A stretch of DNA of 44,698 bases, taken from NCBI GenBank assembly GCA_023254815.1, contig JALRKI010000072.1, positions 1-44,698 on the forward strand, in the 5' to 3' direction. The notes below the pieces were generated by a model. That model had not been told where the DNA came from, made no database searches, and saw only the letters and a program-made list of their open reading frames with translations. Position 1 is the stretch's first letter, and every line of letters starts with the position of its first letter. The DNA is from Flavobacteriaceae bacterium (GTDB taxonomy: Bacteria > Bacteroidota > Bacteroidia > Flavobacteriales > Flavobacteriaceae). This document shows, piece after piece, positions 1 to 7,631 of this stretch. Made by a program: the position numbers and the translations under genes.

Positions 1-752
1 GCAGCGCCAGCAAAAGGAGCATAGACTTGCATCGGAGCTGGATCAGAAGCATTGGCAGCCACAATAACGGTGTAGGCCAGTGCGCCTTTGTCTTCTAAAG
101 TTTTTGCAATTCCGGCCACTGTTGAGGCTTTTTGACCTATGGCGACATAAACACAGAAAACTGGCTCGCCGGCATCAAAAAACTCTTTCTGATTTAAAAT
201 GGTGTCAATACAAACTGTGGTTTTACCCGTTTGGCGGTCTCCAATAACTAGTTCTCGTTGTCCTCTTCCGACTGGAATCATAGCGTCAATAGACTTGATT
301 CCCGTTTGTAGTGGTTCATCTACAGGCTGGCGGAAAATAACGCCCGGAGCTTTGCGTTCCAAAGGCATTTCGTACAATTTACCTCCAATTGGACCCTTTC
401 CGTCGATGGGATTTCCCAAGGTGTCGACAACCCTTCCTACCATGTCGTCACCAACTTTGATTGACGCAATGCGTTCAGTACGCTTTACTGTAGCTCCTTC
501 TTTAATGGTTTGAGAAGGCCCTAACATGACTACACCAACATTGTCTTCCTCTAAGTTCAAAACAATACCTTCAAGGCCATTTCCAAAATCTACAAGTTCA
601 CCATATTGGGCGTTTGATAACCCATATACCCGGGCAATCCCGTCACCAATGGTCAAAACGGTTCCCACCTCATCTAGGGTGGCTCCCGAATGAACGCCGT
701 CTAATTGTTGTTTTAAAATTGCTGAAATTTCAGCCGGTTTAACGTTTGACAT
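1..752 (-). CDS. atpA: ATP synthase F1 subunit alpha (3' end beyond window)
   Basis: This is the catalytic-core alpha subunit of the F1 sector of ATP synthase, which binds nucleotide at the non-catalytic sites. About 250 N-terminal residues are present; the C-terminal half lies beyond the left edge. The start is the ATG at 752, seven bases after the atpH stop. The beta-barrel domain (about residues 25-95) is followed by the P-loop GDRQTGKT at residues 171-178, where E. coli AtpA has it. It is the last visible gene of the run atpB-atpE-atpF-atpH-atpA. Identification is secure; completeness cannot be judged. Confidence 0.97.
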   Translation of the reverse strand, partial: MSNVKPAEISAILKQQLDGVHSGATLDEVGTVLTIGDGIARVYGLSNAQYGELVDFGNGLEGIVLNLEEDNVGVVMLGPSQTIKEGATVKRTERIASIKVGDDMVGRVVDTLGNPIDGKGPIGGKLYEMPLERKAPGVIFRQPVDEPLQTGIKSIDAMIPVGRGQRELVIGDRQTGKTTVCIDTILNQKEFFDAGEPVFCVYVAIGQKASTVAGIAKTLEDKGALAYTVIVAANASDPAPMQVYAPFAGA

Positions 753-759
753 GATTCTA

Positions 760-1296
760 TTATGATGTTAATAATACTCTTTCTAATTGGTTCAATTGAT
801 TGGTGATGCTTGCATCGTATTGTTGGTCCCCTATGCGTAAAACAAATCCTCCAACAATATTTGGATCAACCACTTGCTCTAGGTTTACAATTTTATTTGT
901 CAAGGCCTTGACCTTTGTCAAAACTTGCGCCTCCAAAGCTGGGGTCATTGGAACTGCTGTTGTGACGTGTGCTGTTATTTTACCCTGTGACAAATCAAAT
1001 GCAACCACATAGGCTTTGGCCACTTCCAACATCAAAGCCATTCGGTTATTGGTGTCCAGTAATTCAAACAACTTGACCGTAAGCGAATTGACTTCAGGAA
1101 ATCCCAATTTGAGAACTTTCAATTTTACACTTCCTTTGACAACAGCACTTACTAATAATTTCTCAAGGTCAGTGGAAGCCTGAACAGATTCTGAAATCAA
1201 CGCCATGTCGTCAAAAACTTCTTGAGCTACTTGCTGTTCTTGAGCAGCAATCAACAGAGCTTTGGCATATCTTAAAGCGGCGCGATTTCCTGACAT
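760..1296 (-). CDS. atpH: ATP synthase F1 subunit delta
   Basis: The 178-residue delta (OSCP) subunit links the top of the F1 head to the b-subunit peripheral stalk. The helical N-terminal region starts MSGNRAALRYAKALL, with the family's typical R-Y-A-K-A-L pattern. The C-terminal part carries the conserved segment around VDPNIVGGFVLRIGDQQYDAS (split as VDPNIVGGF and VLRIGDQQYD, residues about 142-160). Length is normal. The ATG at 1296 lies just after the atpF stop, and atpA follows 7 bases after the stop, so translation is probably coupled. Confidence 0.95.
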   Translation of the reverse strand: MSGNRAALRYAKALLIAAQEQQVAQEVFDDMALISESVQASTDLEKLLVSAVVKGSVKLKVLKLGFPEVNSLTVKLFELLDTNNRMALMLEVAKAYVVAFDLSQGKITAHVTTAVPMTPALEAQVLTKVKALTNKIVNLEQVVDPNIVGGFVLRIGDQQYDASITNQLNQLERVLLTS

Positions 1297-1298
1297 TT

Positions 1299-1799
1299 TT
1301 AATTAATTTTGGCGTCTTTTAGTAACGATTCAACTAAGGCCGTTTGTTTTTGTTCGTTAGCCAACTCAGACTTTAACACTTTTTCGGCAATATCTATAGA
1401 CAACAAAGCCACTTGAGACTTTAATTCAGCAATCGCCGCATGCTTTTCGGAAATGATGGCTTGCTGTGCTTGTTGCATTAATTTTGTGGCTTCATCTCTT
1501 GCCTCGTCTTTGGCCTCCTCAATCATCCTATTTTTCATGTCGCGGGCCTCCTTCAACATGGCATCTCTTTCTAAACGAGCCTCCTTTAATAACTTCTCGT
1601 TATCGGCTTGAAGATTTTCCATTTCAAGCTTGGCCTTTTCTGCCGACTCTAGGGCAGATTTGATGCCTTGTTCGCGTTCGTCGACAGCCTCAAGAATGGG
1701 CTTCCAGGCGAATTTTTTTAACAAAAACAATAGAATGACAAAAGCAAGCGATTGCCATACAAACAGGCCGAGCGAAAATTCTTCTAATAGCTTTTCCAT
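1299..1799 (-). CDS. atpF: ATP synthase F0 subunit b
   Basis: The 166-residue b subunit forms the peripheral stalk. It has a single N-terminal membrane helix (about residues 9-28, hydrophobic, ending KKFAWKPI), followed by a long Ala/Glu/Lys-rich helix (about 35-140) predicted to form the coiled-coil stalk. The C-terminal part binds delta. The family pattern W-K-P-I-x-x-x-(L/V)-D-x-R is visible as WKPILEAVDER. The ATG at 1799 is 25 bases beyond the U-tract of the terminator hairpin that separates it from atpE. No consensus -7 element was found in that gap, so expression probably depends on read-through. Confidence 0.95.
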   Translation of the reverse strand: MEKLLEEFSLGLFVWQSLAFVILLFLLKKFAWKPILEAVDEREQGIKSALESAEKAKLEMENLQADNEKLLKEARLERDAMLKEARDMKNRMIEEAKDEARDEATKLMQQAQQAIISEKHAAIAELKSQVALLSIDIAEKVLKSELANEQKQTALVESLLKDAKIN

Positions 1800-1824
1800 A
1801 ATCTAAACTTTAATTGCTTCAATT

Positions 1825-1868
1825 TTTAATAAAAAACAATCTTGCAGCCAACCGCTACAAGATTGTTT
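1825..1868 (-). terminator. Intrinsic terminator/attenuator between atpE and atpF
   Basis: On the minus strand, 10 bases after the atpE stop, an 11-bp perfect stem (AAACAATCTTG pairing with CAAGATTGTTT; arms 1858-1868 and 1834-1844) encloses a 13-nt loop. It is followed at once by TTTTTTATTAA. This is the architecture of a Rho-independent terminator, although the stem is AT-rich. It sits inside the operon, so it probably acts as a partial terminator or a 3' stabiliser for the atpB-atpE message. Confidence 0.75.
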
Positions 1869-1877
1869 AAGCATTCA

Positions 1878-2069
1878 TTAAACAGCGAACAAGGCTGCGA
1901 AACCAATACCTTCAATAAGGGCAGCTGCAATAAGCATAGCAGTTTGAATTTTTCCATAAGCTTCAGGCTGACGCGCAATAGCTTCCATTGCGGAACCACC
2001 GATACGACCGATGCCCATACCTACTCCAATTACTACTAAACCTGCACCTACAATTGCTGGAATTTCCAT
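1878..2069 (-). CDS. atpE: ATP synthase F0 subunit c
   Basis: The 63-residue proteolipid forms the rotating c-ring. Two glycine/alanine-rich membrane helices (about residues 5-27 and 42-62) flank the polar loop R33-Q34-P35-E36. The ion-carrying carboxylate is E53 in LIEGIGF. The residue after it is Gly, and no Gln/Thr sodium-site ligands are seen, so proton coupling is likely. It is shorter than the E. coli protein (79 residues), as I recall for Flavobacteriia. A terminator hairpin follows the stop, which could raise the dose of this high-copy subunit over downstream genes. Confidence 0.96.
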   Translation of the reverse strand: MEIPAIVGAGLVVIGVGMGIGRIGGSAMEAIARQPEAYGKIQTAMLIAAALIEGIGFAALFAV

Positions 2070-2105
2070 GATATATATATTAAAAATTAAACATTCAACT
2101 TACTT

Positions 2106-3182
2106 CTAATGCGCTTCGTCGTGATGTTCTTCTACTGCAAATCCAAAATACAAGGCCGACAGCATTGTAAAAATATAGGCTTGCAACAAGGCCACCAGTA
2201 CTTCTATCAATGAAATGGCAAACGCCAATCCAAACGACAGTGAACTTCCCAGCCAGCTTTTGAAAATGAACATCAGTCCAATCAAACTCATTAACACAAT
2301 GTGACCCGCTTGCATGTTGGCATACAAACGAATTAAGAGCGAAAATGGTTTGATAAATACCCCTAACAATTCAATAGGGGCTAAAATAATTTTCATTGGT
2401 ACCGGAACTCCCGGCATCCAAAAAATATGTTTCCAGTAGTTTTTATTACCGGTAAAATTAGTAATCAAAAAAGTCAAGAGAGCTAATGAAAAAGTAATTG
2501 CAATGTTTCCTGTAACATTGACTCCCAGGGGTGTTAGGCCAAAAATATTCAAGAACCAAATAAAGAAAAATATAGTCAACAAATAGCTCATGTAACGCTT
2601 ATAGTGTTTTTGGCCAATGTTGGGGATGGCAATATCGTCTCTAATGTATAAGACAATTGGTTCAAAAAAACGACCAGCTCCTTTTGCAATACTGCCGTTT
2701 GACGCATAGGATCGGGCCAAGTTTCTAAACAAGAAAAACATGAGCGCTCCAGTAATCAAAATCATGACTACGCTTTTGGTGATTGAAAAATCTAAAGGTT
2801 TGGCATTTTTCGGGTGATGATGCTCGTCGTAGTTGATTGTACCCTTCTCGTCTGTCTTGTATATTTTGTTATGCTCGATGGCATAAAAATTACCATCTAC
2901 CTCGGCCACGGTTTCGCCATGATGAAATTTAGACGAAGAGAAAACCTTTAGTCCATTGTCCCAAAGAATAATTGGTAAAGAAAAACCGATATATTGGTGT
3001 TGACCTTGATCGTCAGTGTATGAGGTAATACTAAAGTCGTAGGAGTCTTTAAGGTGATGGTTGATATAGGCTTTAATTTCAGTCTTTTTGTCTGTTCCTG
3101 AAGGTTCTGTCGACGCAGTTAGAATGGAAGTAAATCCTAGGAAAATGCTCAAAAAAAGATTGTACTTGAATGCTCTATCCAT
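2106..3182 (-). CDS. atpB: ATP synthase F0 subunit a
   Basis: The 358-residue a subunit forms the stator half-channels for protons. A signal-like hydrophobic N-terminus (about residues 8-25) precedes a roughly 100-residue soluble region, probably periplasmic, with a His-rich stretch DEHHHPKNAK. This N-terminal extension is common in Bacteroidota. The membrane core follows. The essential arginine is R285 in LLIRLYANMQAGH, the counterpart of E. coli R210. The C-terminus is acidic and His-rich (EEHHDEAH). The ATG at 3182 lies 31 bases downstream of a good TTG-17-TAnnTTTG promoter, so the ATP synthase genes proper can be transcribed independently of atpZ. Confidence 0.96.
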   Translation of the reverse strand: MDRAFKYNLFLSIFLGFTSILTASTEPSGTDKKTEIKAYINHHLKDSYDFSITSYTDDQGQHQYIGFSLPIILWDNGLKVFSSSKFHHGETVAEVDGNFYAIEHNKIYKTDEKGTINYDEHHHPKNAKPLDFSITKSVVMILITGALMFFLFRNLARSYASNGSIAKGAGRFFEPIVLYIRDDIAIPNIGQKHYKRYMSYLLTIFFFIWFLNIFGLTPLGVNVTGNIAITFSLALLTFLITNFTGNKNYWKHIFWMPGVPVPMKIILAPIELLGVFIKPFSLLIRLYANMQAGHIVLMSLIGLMFIFKSWLGSSLSFGLAFAISLIEVLVALLQAYIFTMLSALYFGFAVEEHHDEAH

Positions 3183-3213
3183 TATGCGCGATTTCGACTG
3201 CTTTAAATCGCTG

Positions 3214-3241
3214 CAAAGGTATGGTTTTATGAATTAAACAA
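3214..3241 (-). promoter_or_regulatory. Candidate promoter of the atpB operon
   Basis: Read on the minus strand, TTG (3241-3239), a 17-base spacer, then TACCTTTG (3221-3214) match the Bacteroidota -33/-7 consensus TTG-N17-23-TAnnTTTG. The predicted leader before the atpB ATG is about 25 nt. This is the best-spaced promoter match in the window. Confidence 0.6.
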
Positions 3242-3306
3242 AAAAGAATATTTCTGCTTTATTTTACATTGATTTTGCCGCTATTTTTCGTGCCAAAACC
3301 TTAGAA

Positions 3307-3831
3307 TTACATACGCTCGAACTCGAGAGTCAGCAATACATCGCCCTGCAAATCCATTGGAATCATAAGTTGTTCGAAAGGGACTACAGCCGAAATCACC
3401 AAATTGGCTTCAGTCAAAACATCTATAGTGAAAATTGTGATTTCTCCTTGAAATTCTGTAGTAAAAAGATCTCCAATTTTTGACCACAACGATACCCCTC
3501 CCATAGTGTTTCCAGAGATCATATAATCTCCGGAGGATTCCGAGTCGCTCAGGGTGCAAAGCACCCCATAGACGCCTTCTGTGATAAGTTGATTTGGGTT
3601 TTCTTGAATGTTAAAAGAAAAGTCTTCATCATACCCTACGGATATTAGATTGACAGGCTGATCGAGGTTCTGTTCAAAGATTAAGGAAGTGCCAGAAAAA
3701 CTAATGTCAACTCCATTCCATAGGCCAACGATACTCGGTTCTGGCAATTTTTGGGGTGTAACAGAATCGTCGTTGCAACTAAGAACCGACAGCACGGTCA
3801 AGACGAAGAAAGTCTTAAAATATGCTTTCAT
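3307..3831 (-). CDS. Putative lipoprotein of unknown function
   Basis: I do not recognise a family. The 174-residue product (ATG at 3831; a TTG two codons earlier is the only other upstream start) has a lipoprotein signal peptide ending VLSVLSC with the lipid-accepting Cys at residue 19. The mature part begins NDDSVTPQ and contains GLWNG near residue 38, a pattern common at the start of small beta-barrel (lipocalin-like) lipoproteins of Bacteroidota. The remainder alternates hydrophobic and polar residues, consistent with beta structure. It lies between the DUF6168 gene and the atpB promoter, in an otherwise ATP-synthase-related run, with no obvious link to ATP synthesis. Confidence 0.75.
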   Translation of the reverse strand: MKAYFKTFFVLTVLSVLSCNDDSVTPQKLPEPSIVGLWNGVDISFSGTSLIFEQNLDQPVNLISVGYDEDFSFNIQENPNQLITEGVYGVLCTLSDSESSGDYMISGNTMGGVSLWSKIGDLFTTEFQGEITIFTIDVLTEANLVISAVVPFEQLMIPMDLQGDVLLTLEFERM

Positions 3832-3896
3832 AAGCAAGAATTTTTATAACACCCCAGTAAGGAAAAACAAACATTCATTGAACTTGAAATAGAATT

Positions 3897-4292
3897 TTAC
3901 TTACTCAAAAATCGCACCAAAGACTTTGTTTCTATAAATAAAGCCATCAAATATGGGATAATAAACCCTGTGCTTTCGAGAGCAGAAATCTGACCATCAA
4001 GTAAATATTGAGGTCGAAATAGCACAAAAAAGACAGCGATTTTTAGCGTGCTGCCTGCTAGAAAAAGAAATCCTATTTGATTTTTAACGACTTTCTGAAA
4101 TCTTGTGATAAGTGCAACAATGGACCAAGCAAGTAAAAGGTTCACCGGATATGTTTGAAACAACAGTGCTTCCGAGTGTTCGACGCCAATAAAAACGAGC
4201 ACTAGCCAATGAATGCCAAAGGCAACGCCCATTAATGAAAATAGTTGGATCGAAAATTGCCCTATCCGTTGACTCTGCTCATTTTTGCTCAT
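3897..4292 (-). CDS. DUF6168-type membrane protein
   Basis: The 131-residue protein has about four hydrophobic helices and a short cytosolic head MSKNEQSQRIGQF. I assign it by recall to DUF6168, a family of unknown function often found upstream of atpB in Flavobacteriia. The start is the ATG at 4292, which overlaps the atpZ stop as ATGA. The reading frame stays open to a TTG at 4358, but that extension lies inside atpZ and is unlikely. Position suggests an accessory role in F0 assembly or ion supply, by analogy with AtpI; this is inference only. Confidence 0.8.
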   Translation of the reverse strand: MSKNEQSQRIGQFSIQLFSLMGVAFGIHWLVLVFIGVEHSEALLFQTYPVNLLLAWSIVALITRFQKVVKNQIGFLFLAGSTLKIAVFFVLFRPQYLLDGQISALESTGFIIPYLMALFIETKSLVRFLSK

Positions 4293-4525
4293 GAATGAAA
4301 TTGTTTCAATTGTCGCAATAAAAAGTAGAAAGAAACGATAATGCCGACCAAGCAACAAATAACGACAAAAAGTTTGTGTTGATTATTATAGTGTGAGTCT
4401 AACCAAAGTCCCAATTTAACAAACAAGAAAATGGTCAGTCCCATTTGGCCGCTAAAAGCAGTCAAAATCAGCGCTTTGTTAAGCTGTTTTCTCGTCTTTT
4501 TGGGGTGACGAGACTCCTTGTTCAT
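4289..4525 (-). CDS. atpZ: AtpZ/AtpI family F0F1 accessory membrane protein
   Basis: The 78-residue protein has a basic head (NKESRHPKKTRKQ) and two membrane helices (about residues 18-42 and 48-70). These are joined by a short turn containing G-L-W-L-D-S, the GxxLD-like signature of AtpZ/AtpI proteins that support c-ring assembly or Mg/Ca transport. The ATG at 4525 lies 47 bases inside the 3' end of the bactofilin gene. The only other internal ATG would cut into the first helix, so the overlap is probably real. The next gene starts at its stop (ATGA). Confidence 0.85.
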   Translation of the reverse strand: MNKESRHPKKTRKQLNKALILTAFSGQMGLTIFLFVKLGLWLDSHYNNQHKLFVVICCLVGIIVSFYFLLRQLKQFHS

Positions 4526-4904
4526 TGCCTAAAGATTTAATTGCCCCTCTCATACTACAATTTGCATTGAAAGTTGCCCCAGGTTCTACTGACAATTTTC
4601 CAATCATCACTTCACCTTCAATATGAGCGGTGTCTTTCAACACCAAAGTTCCCGTTAATTCGATTTTTCCTGAAAACTTTCCTTCAATGTCTGCGTTGGC
4701 TCCTTTGAGCTGACCCTTTATAGACCCAGTTTTACCAACCACAATTTTGCCTTGTGTTGACAAATTGCCTTCAAGAATCCCGTCGATTCTTATAGGAGAA
4801 TTTGAGGTGATATTGCCAATAACCTTAGTGTCTTGAGAAATGACATTTTGTTGAGTAGTGTTTGAATTCAATCCCATGTTCTGAAATTTAGATTTTGATA
4901 GCAT
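4479..4904 (-). CDS. Bactofilin (polymer-forming cytoskeletal protein)
   Basis: The 141-residue protein has the bactofilin (DUF583) pattern. A central region (about residues 25-120) of short repeated beta-strand turns includes IRIDGILEGNL, GKIVVGKTGSIKG, ADIEGKFSGKI and AHIEGEVMIGKL, forming a right-handed beta-helix that polymerises without nucleotide. Flexible tails lie on both sides. The ATG at 4904 follows the sprE stop by 3 bases; a second ATG at codon 10 (4877) is an alternative start. Bactofilins act in cell shape or localised envelope synthesis. The 3' end overlaps atpZ by 47 bases. Confidence 0.92.
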   Translation of the reverse strand: MLSKSKFQNMGLNSNTTQQNVISQDTKVIGNITSNSPIRIDGILEGNLSTQGKIVVGKTGSIKGQLKGANADIEGKFSGKIELTGTLVLKDTAHIEGEVMIGKLSVEPGATFNANCSMRGAIKSLGNEQGVSSPQKDEKTA

Positions 4905-4907
4905 CTT

Positions 4908-7421
4908 TTAATGTTGTTCTAAATATTTTTCAAGGTTCTTATGCACTTGCACAATTTGGTAATTTTGAGATGAAATTGAAAAAAATTTTCGGTCAATTTT
5001 GATCTCAGAATCTTTCAAAATTTCGGCAAATCCTTGAGCGCCTTGAATGCTTTTTAATCCGTTTACCAAAACAAATGTAGTATTTTGATCGTAAAGTTCA
5101 ACAGATGTGCTCAAATTGAAGTACTTAACTTGATTTATTGCTCGGTTTAGTTGCTCGGTGAAAGCGTCAATTTCTTGTTGCTCAGAGCGAGAGAAGGTAA
5201 ATATTACTTTGAATTCGTTCGCCAAATTCTGATCTTCAAAATCTTGGTTTTCCAAGTCTGTAACGACAGTTTTGAGGAGTTCTGTGGCGTGTTTTCCCTC
5301 AACACTATTTGGATAGTTGACCGACAACTGCTGTAATCCCTTTTTATAGTATGACAAGCCAAACAGTCTTGCCCCGGCCGAGAGGCCCAGCATTTCAAAG
5401 CGCGGAACCATTGGGTCTCCATCAAAATTAAAAATGGCCTTTTCGCACCGTTCAATCACCTGTTCAAACTCTCCAGCCTCATAAGACTGATAAATTGTGT
5501 CATAGGTAAGCTGAGGACTATTTTCGGCTTCTGACAATGCGGTTTTTGGATTTAAAATCAACGACACAAATCTACTATCAGGATAATTCTTTAGGAGTTT
5601 AGATTTTATTTCTTCGGCCTGCAAGGTTTGGTTCGATTCTTCGTAAAGTCGAAACAAATGATAGGTGGCTGGTAAGGTCAAATTGTTTGTTGGTTCAATA
5701 AGCTCTAGCAAGGTTTCCAAACGGTTTTGGGCGATTGAAAACGCCTTAAATCGGTCTTTGTACAACAATCCCAATTGATACAAAGCTCTATTTCTGTCCA
5801 GAGTTAAACTTTCAATAACTACAGGATCTGTTGGAATTTGAGCCAGATAGGTTTCAACAGCATATCGTCCGCCATCTTCTTCCTTGTTTTCTTTCAATTC
5901 GACCACCTCGCCTTGAGGAATAGCCTTGGAGGGAGCCCACCTCCAATTATCTTCGAACTTGATACCTCCCCAAATAGACTCAAAAGTCGATTTACCGTAG
6001 GCTACTGTGTTGGTGTTATAAAAGTAAAATTTACTGGATGTAGATAGCGTGCTAGCGGAGGCATTGACATCTCTTAATTGCTCTCCAGCAGCCTTGTTTT
6101 TTTCGTCTTGACGTCTTAAATCCTCGACGAACTCCTTTACGAAAGCCCGCTGATCATTTAGAGACATGTTTGTCAATCTGATGATGCTGTCATTTTGAGT
6201 GAACTGATTTTCGTAGAAAATAACCTCATCTAAGTTGTCTCTTTTCCTCTTAACGGCGCGAAAAGGCTTGCTGTCTTGGGCTAATACCGTGAGTGTACTG
6301 TCAAAATAGGCTCCTGCTTCTCTAAAAAGGGCTTGATCGAAACTGATGTTGCCGATTGCTTCGTAATTCCGAGCCAGTAAAACAGCGTCGGAGGAAGGAA
6401 GTTTTAAGGATTCTTTATACAAATCCTTTGCCTGACCACTCAAGCCTTGCTTTTGTTTAATATTGGCCCAAACATGATAAATATTTCCCAAATAGGGACG
6501 ATTTTCTCTGTTTCTAAGAAGTTTTGTAAAGAACTCACCAGTGGTCACAGAGTCTTCAACCTGAGGATTACTGTTCGAATAGCGCTGCAACTGAGCCTGA
6601 ATCCACATGCCTCGAGGAATCTTTCTGTTCAATTCAACAACTTTTTCGAAGTAGAAATAGGCGCTGTCGTATTGATTGCTTTGCTCGTAGAGTTGTCCTT
6701 TGATATACCAATATCTCGCTTTCCGATTGTTTTGTTTGACAACCTTTGAAGCTTCATGAAGTGCTACCTGAGCGCTGTCCAAATAGTTCAGATTGATATA
6801 TGCTTGTGCCAGTGCTGCTTCTCCTTCAGCTCTCTCTTCATCTTGAAGTCGAACTGCCGTTAGAAGTCGTTTTAAATTTTTAACCGCTTGAGCCTCATTG
6901 TTCAACCTGATGTTAGTTTTTGCTCTCCAAATAAGAGCCATGTTAATTTTATCACTGGCAGGATATTTGGCCAAAATGTAGTTAAACGCCTCCAGGGCTG
7001 GAACAAACCTCTGATCGTAATAACGAGACTTCCCAAGCAACATATAGGCATCGTCCATCTGACTATTGTACTCCTTGCCCTTGACGTTAACACTGTGTTT
7101 TTGAACAGCCTTGATCGCCTTTTCTTCGGCCCTCAGAAAATTGCTGTTTTCGGATTCTCCGACTTTGATAGCGTCTTCATCGATTGTCAGCGGCTCAATA
7201 GGCAGTATGTTCCAGTAGTTTTCATTGTAAGCGCTGAACAAATGTTCAACTTCCCGATCTAAAGCCTCATTTCCGTGGAACAAGACGTTGTATTTAGCCG
7301 TTAATGCAAACATGTTGCGACTCAAAAAAGTATTTTTCTTTCGAGAACACCCAGCAAGAAAGAGCAGCATGGCACAAATAAATAAAAAGCGATACGTCTT
7401 ATTTTGAATCACAGGGGACAA
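4908..7421 (-). CDS. sprE: SprE/PorW, type IX secretion and gliding motility TPR lipoprotein
   Basis: SprE (PorW in Porphyromonas) is a lipoprotein needed for the type IX secretion system and, in gliders, for adhesin transport. The 837-residue product has a lipoprotein signal ending LLFLAGC (Cys25), followed by SRKKNTFLSRN, typical of SprE. Tetratricopeptide-like helical repeats fill about residues 100-450 (for example YDQRFVPALEAFNYILAKYP). A further TPR stretch and a mixed C-terminal domain follow. There is no upstream ATG in frame: the start is TTG at 7421 or, nearly as likely, GTG at 7412. It heads the run leading to bactofilin and ATP synthase genes, an order I recall from other Flavobacteriia. 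Confidence 0.88.
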   Translation of the reverse strand: MSPVIQNKTYRFLFICAMLLFLAGCSRKKNTFLSRNMFALTAKYNVLFHGNEALDREVEHLFSAYNENYWNILPIEPLTIDEDAIKVGESENSNFLRAEEKAIKAVQKHSVNVKGKEYNSQMDDAYMLLGKSRYYDQRFVPALEAFNYILAKYPASDKINMALIWRAKTNIRLNNEAQAVKNLKRLLTAVRLQDEERAEGEAALAQAYINLNYLDSAQVALHEASKVVKQNNRKARYWYIKGQLYEQSNQYDSAYFYFEKVVELNRKIPRGMWIQAQLQRYSNSNPQVEDSVTTGEFFTKLLRNRENRPYLGNIYHVWANIKQKQGLSGQAKDLYKESLKLPSSDAVLLARNYEAIGNISFDQALFREAGAYFDSTLTVLAQDSKPFRAVKRKRDNLDEVIFYENQFTQNDSIIRLTNMSLNDQRAFVKEFVEDLRRQDEKNKAAGEQLRDVNASASTLSTSSKFYFYNTNTVAYGKSTFESIWGGIKFEDNWRWAPSKAIPQGEVVELKENKEEDGGRYAVETYLAQIPTDPVVIESLTLDRNRALYQLGLLYKDRFKAFSIAQNRLETLLELIEPTNNLTLPATYHLFRLYEESNQTLQAEEIKSKLLKNYPDSRFVSLILNPKTALSEAENSPQLTYDTIYQSYEAGEFEQVIERCEKAIFNFDGDPMVPRFEMLGLSAGARLFGLSYYKKGLQQLSVNYPNSVEGKHATELLKTVVTDLENQDFEDQNLANEFKVIFTFSRSEQQEIDAFTEQLNRAINQVKYFNLSTSVELYDQNTTFVLVNGLKSIQGAQGFAEILKDSEIKIDRKFFSISSQNYQIVQVHKNLEKYLEQH

Positions 7422-7631
7422 ATTGTTTCAATAGTATAACTGTAAAACTAGGCATTTATGATAGAGCACGTGAAAATAACAGTATTTTTTAATTCCCTTC
7501 GAGTTAACTTGAGTAAAGTTCTGAAATTTATTAATTCTTAAATAGTTTATAATATTCATGAAACGAATTTTCTTATCAACACAAACTTTATACCTCTAAT
7601 AAAACTGCTATATTGCAGTAAAATATTTGCC
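7422..7631. other. Divergent intergenic region, sprE / prolyl oligopeptidase
   Basis: This is a 210-base AT-rich gap between divergent genes. No exact TAnnTTTG element was found on either strand. The nearest is TAGTTTTA on the minus strand (7450-7443). A CACGTG core at about 7467 lacks the TGTT/AACA flanks of parS. No RNA or small gene is recognised. Confidence 0.5.

Noticed and set aside
199..513. 104-codon open frame on the plus strand at the left edge
   Set aside because: It is the shadow of atpA, whose minus-strand translation contains an unmistakable P-loop and family sequence.
7464..7473. CACGTG core upstream of sprE as a third parS
   Set aside because: The flanks (GAG and AAAA) do not match TGTT/AACA, so it is only the 6-base core.
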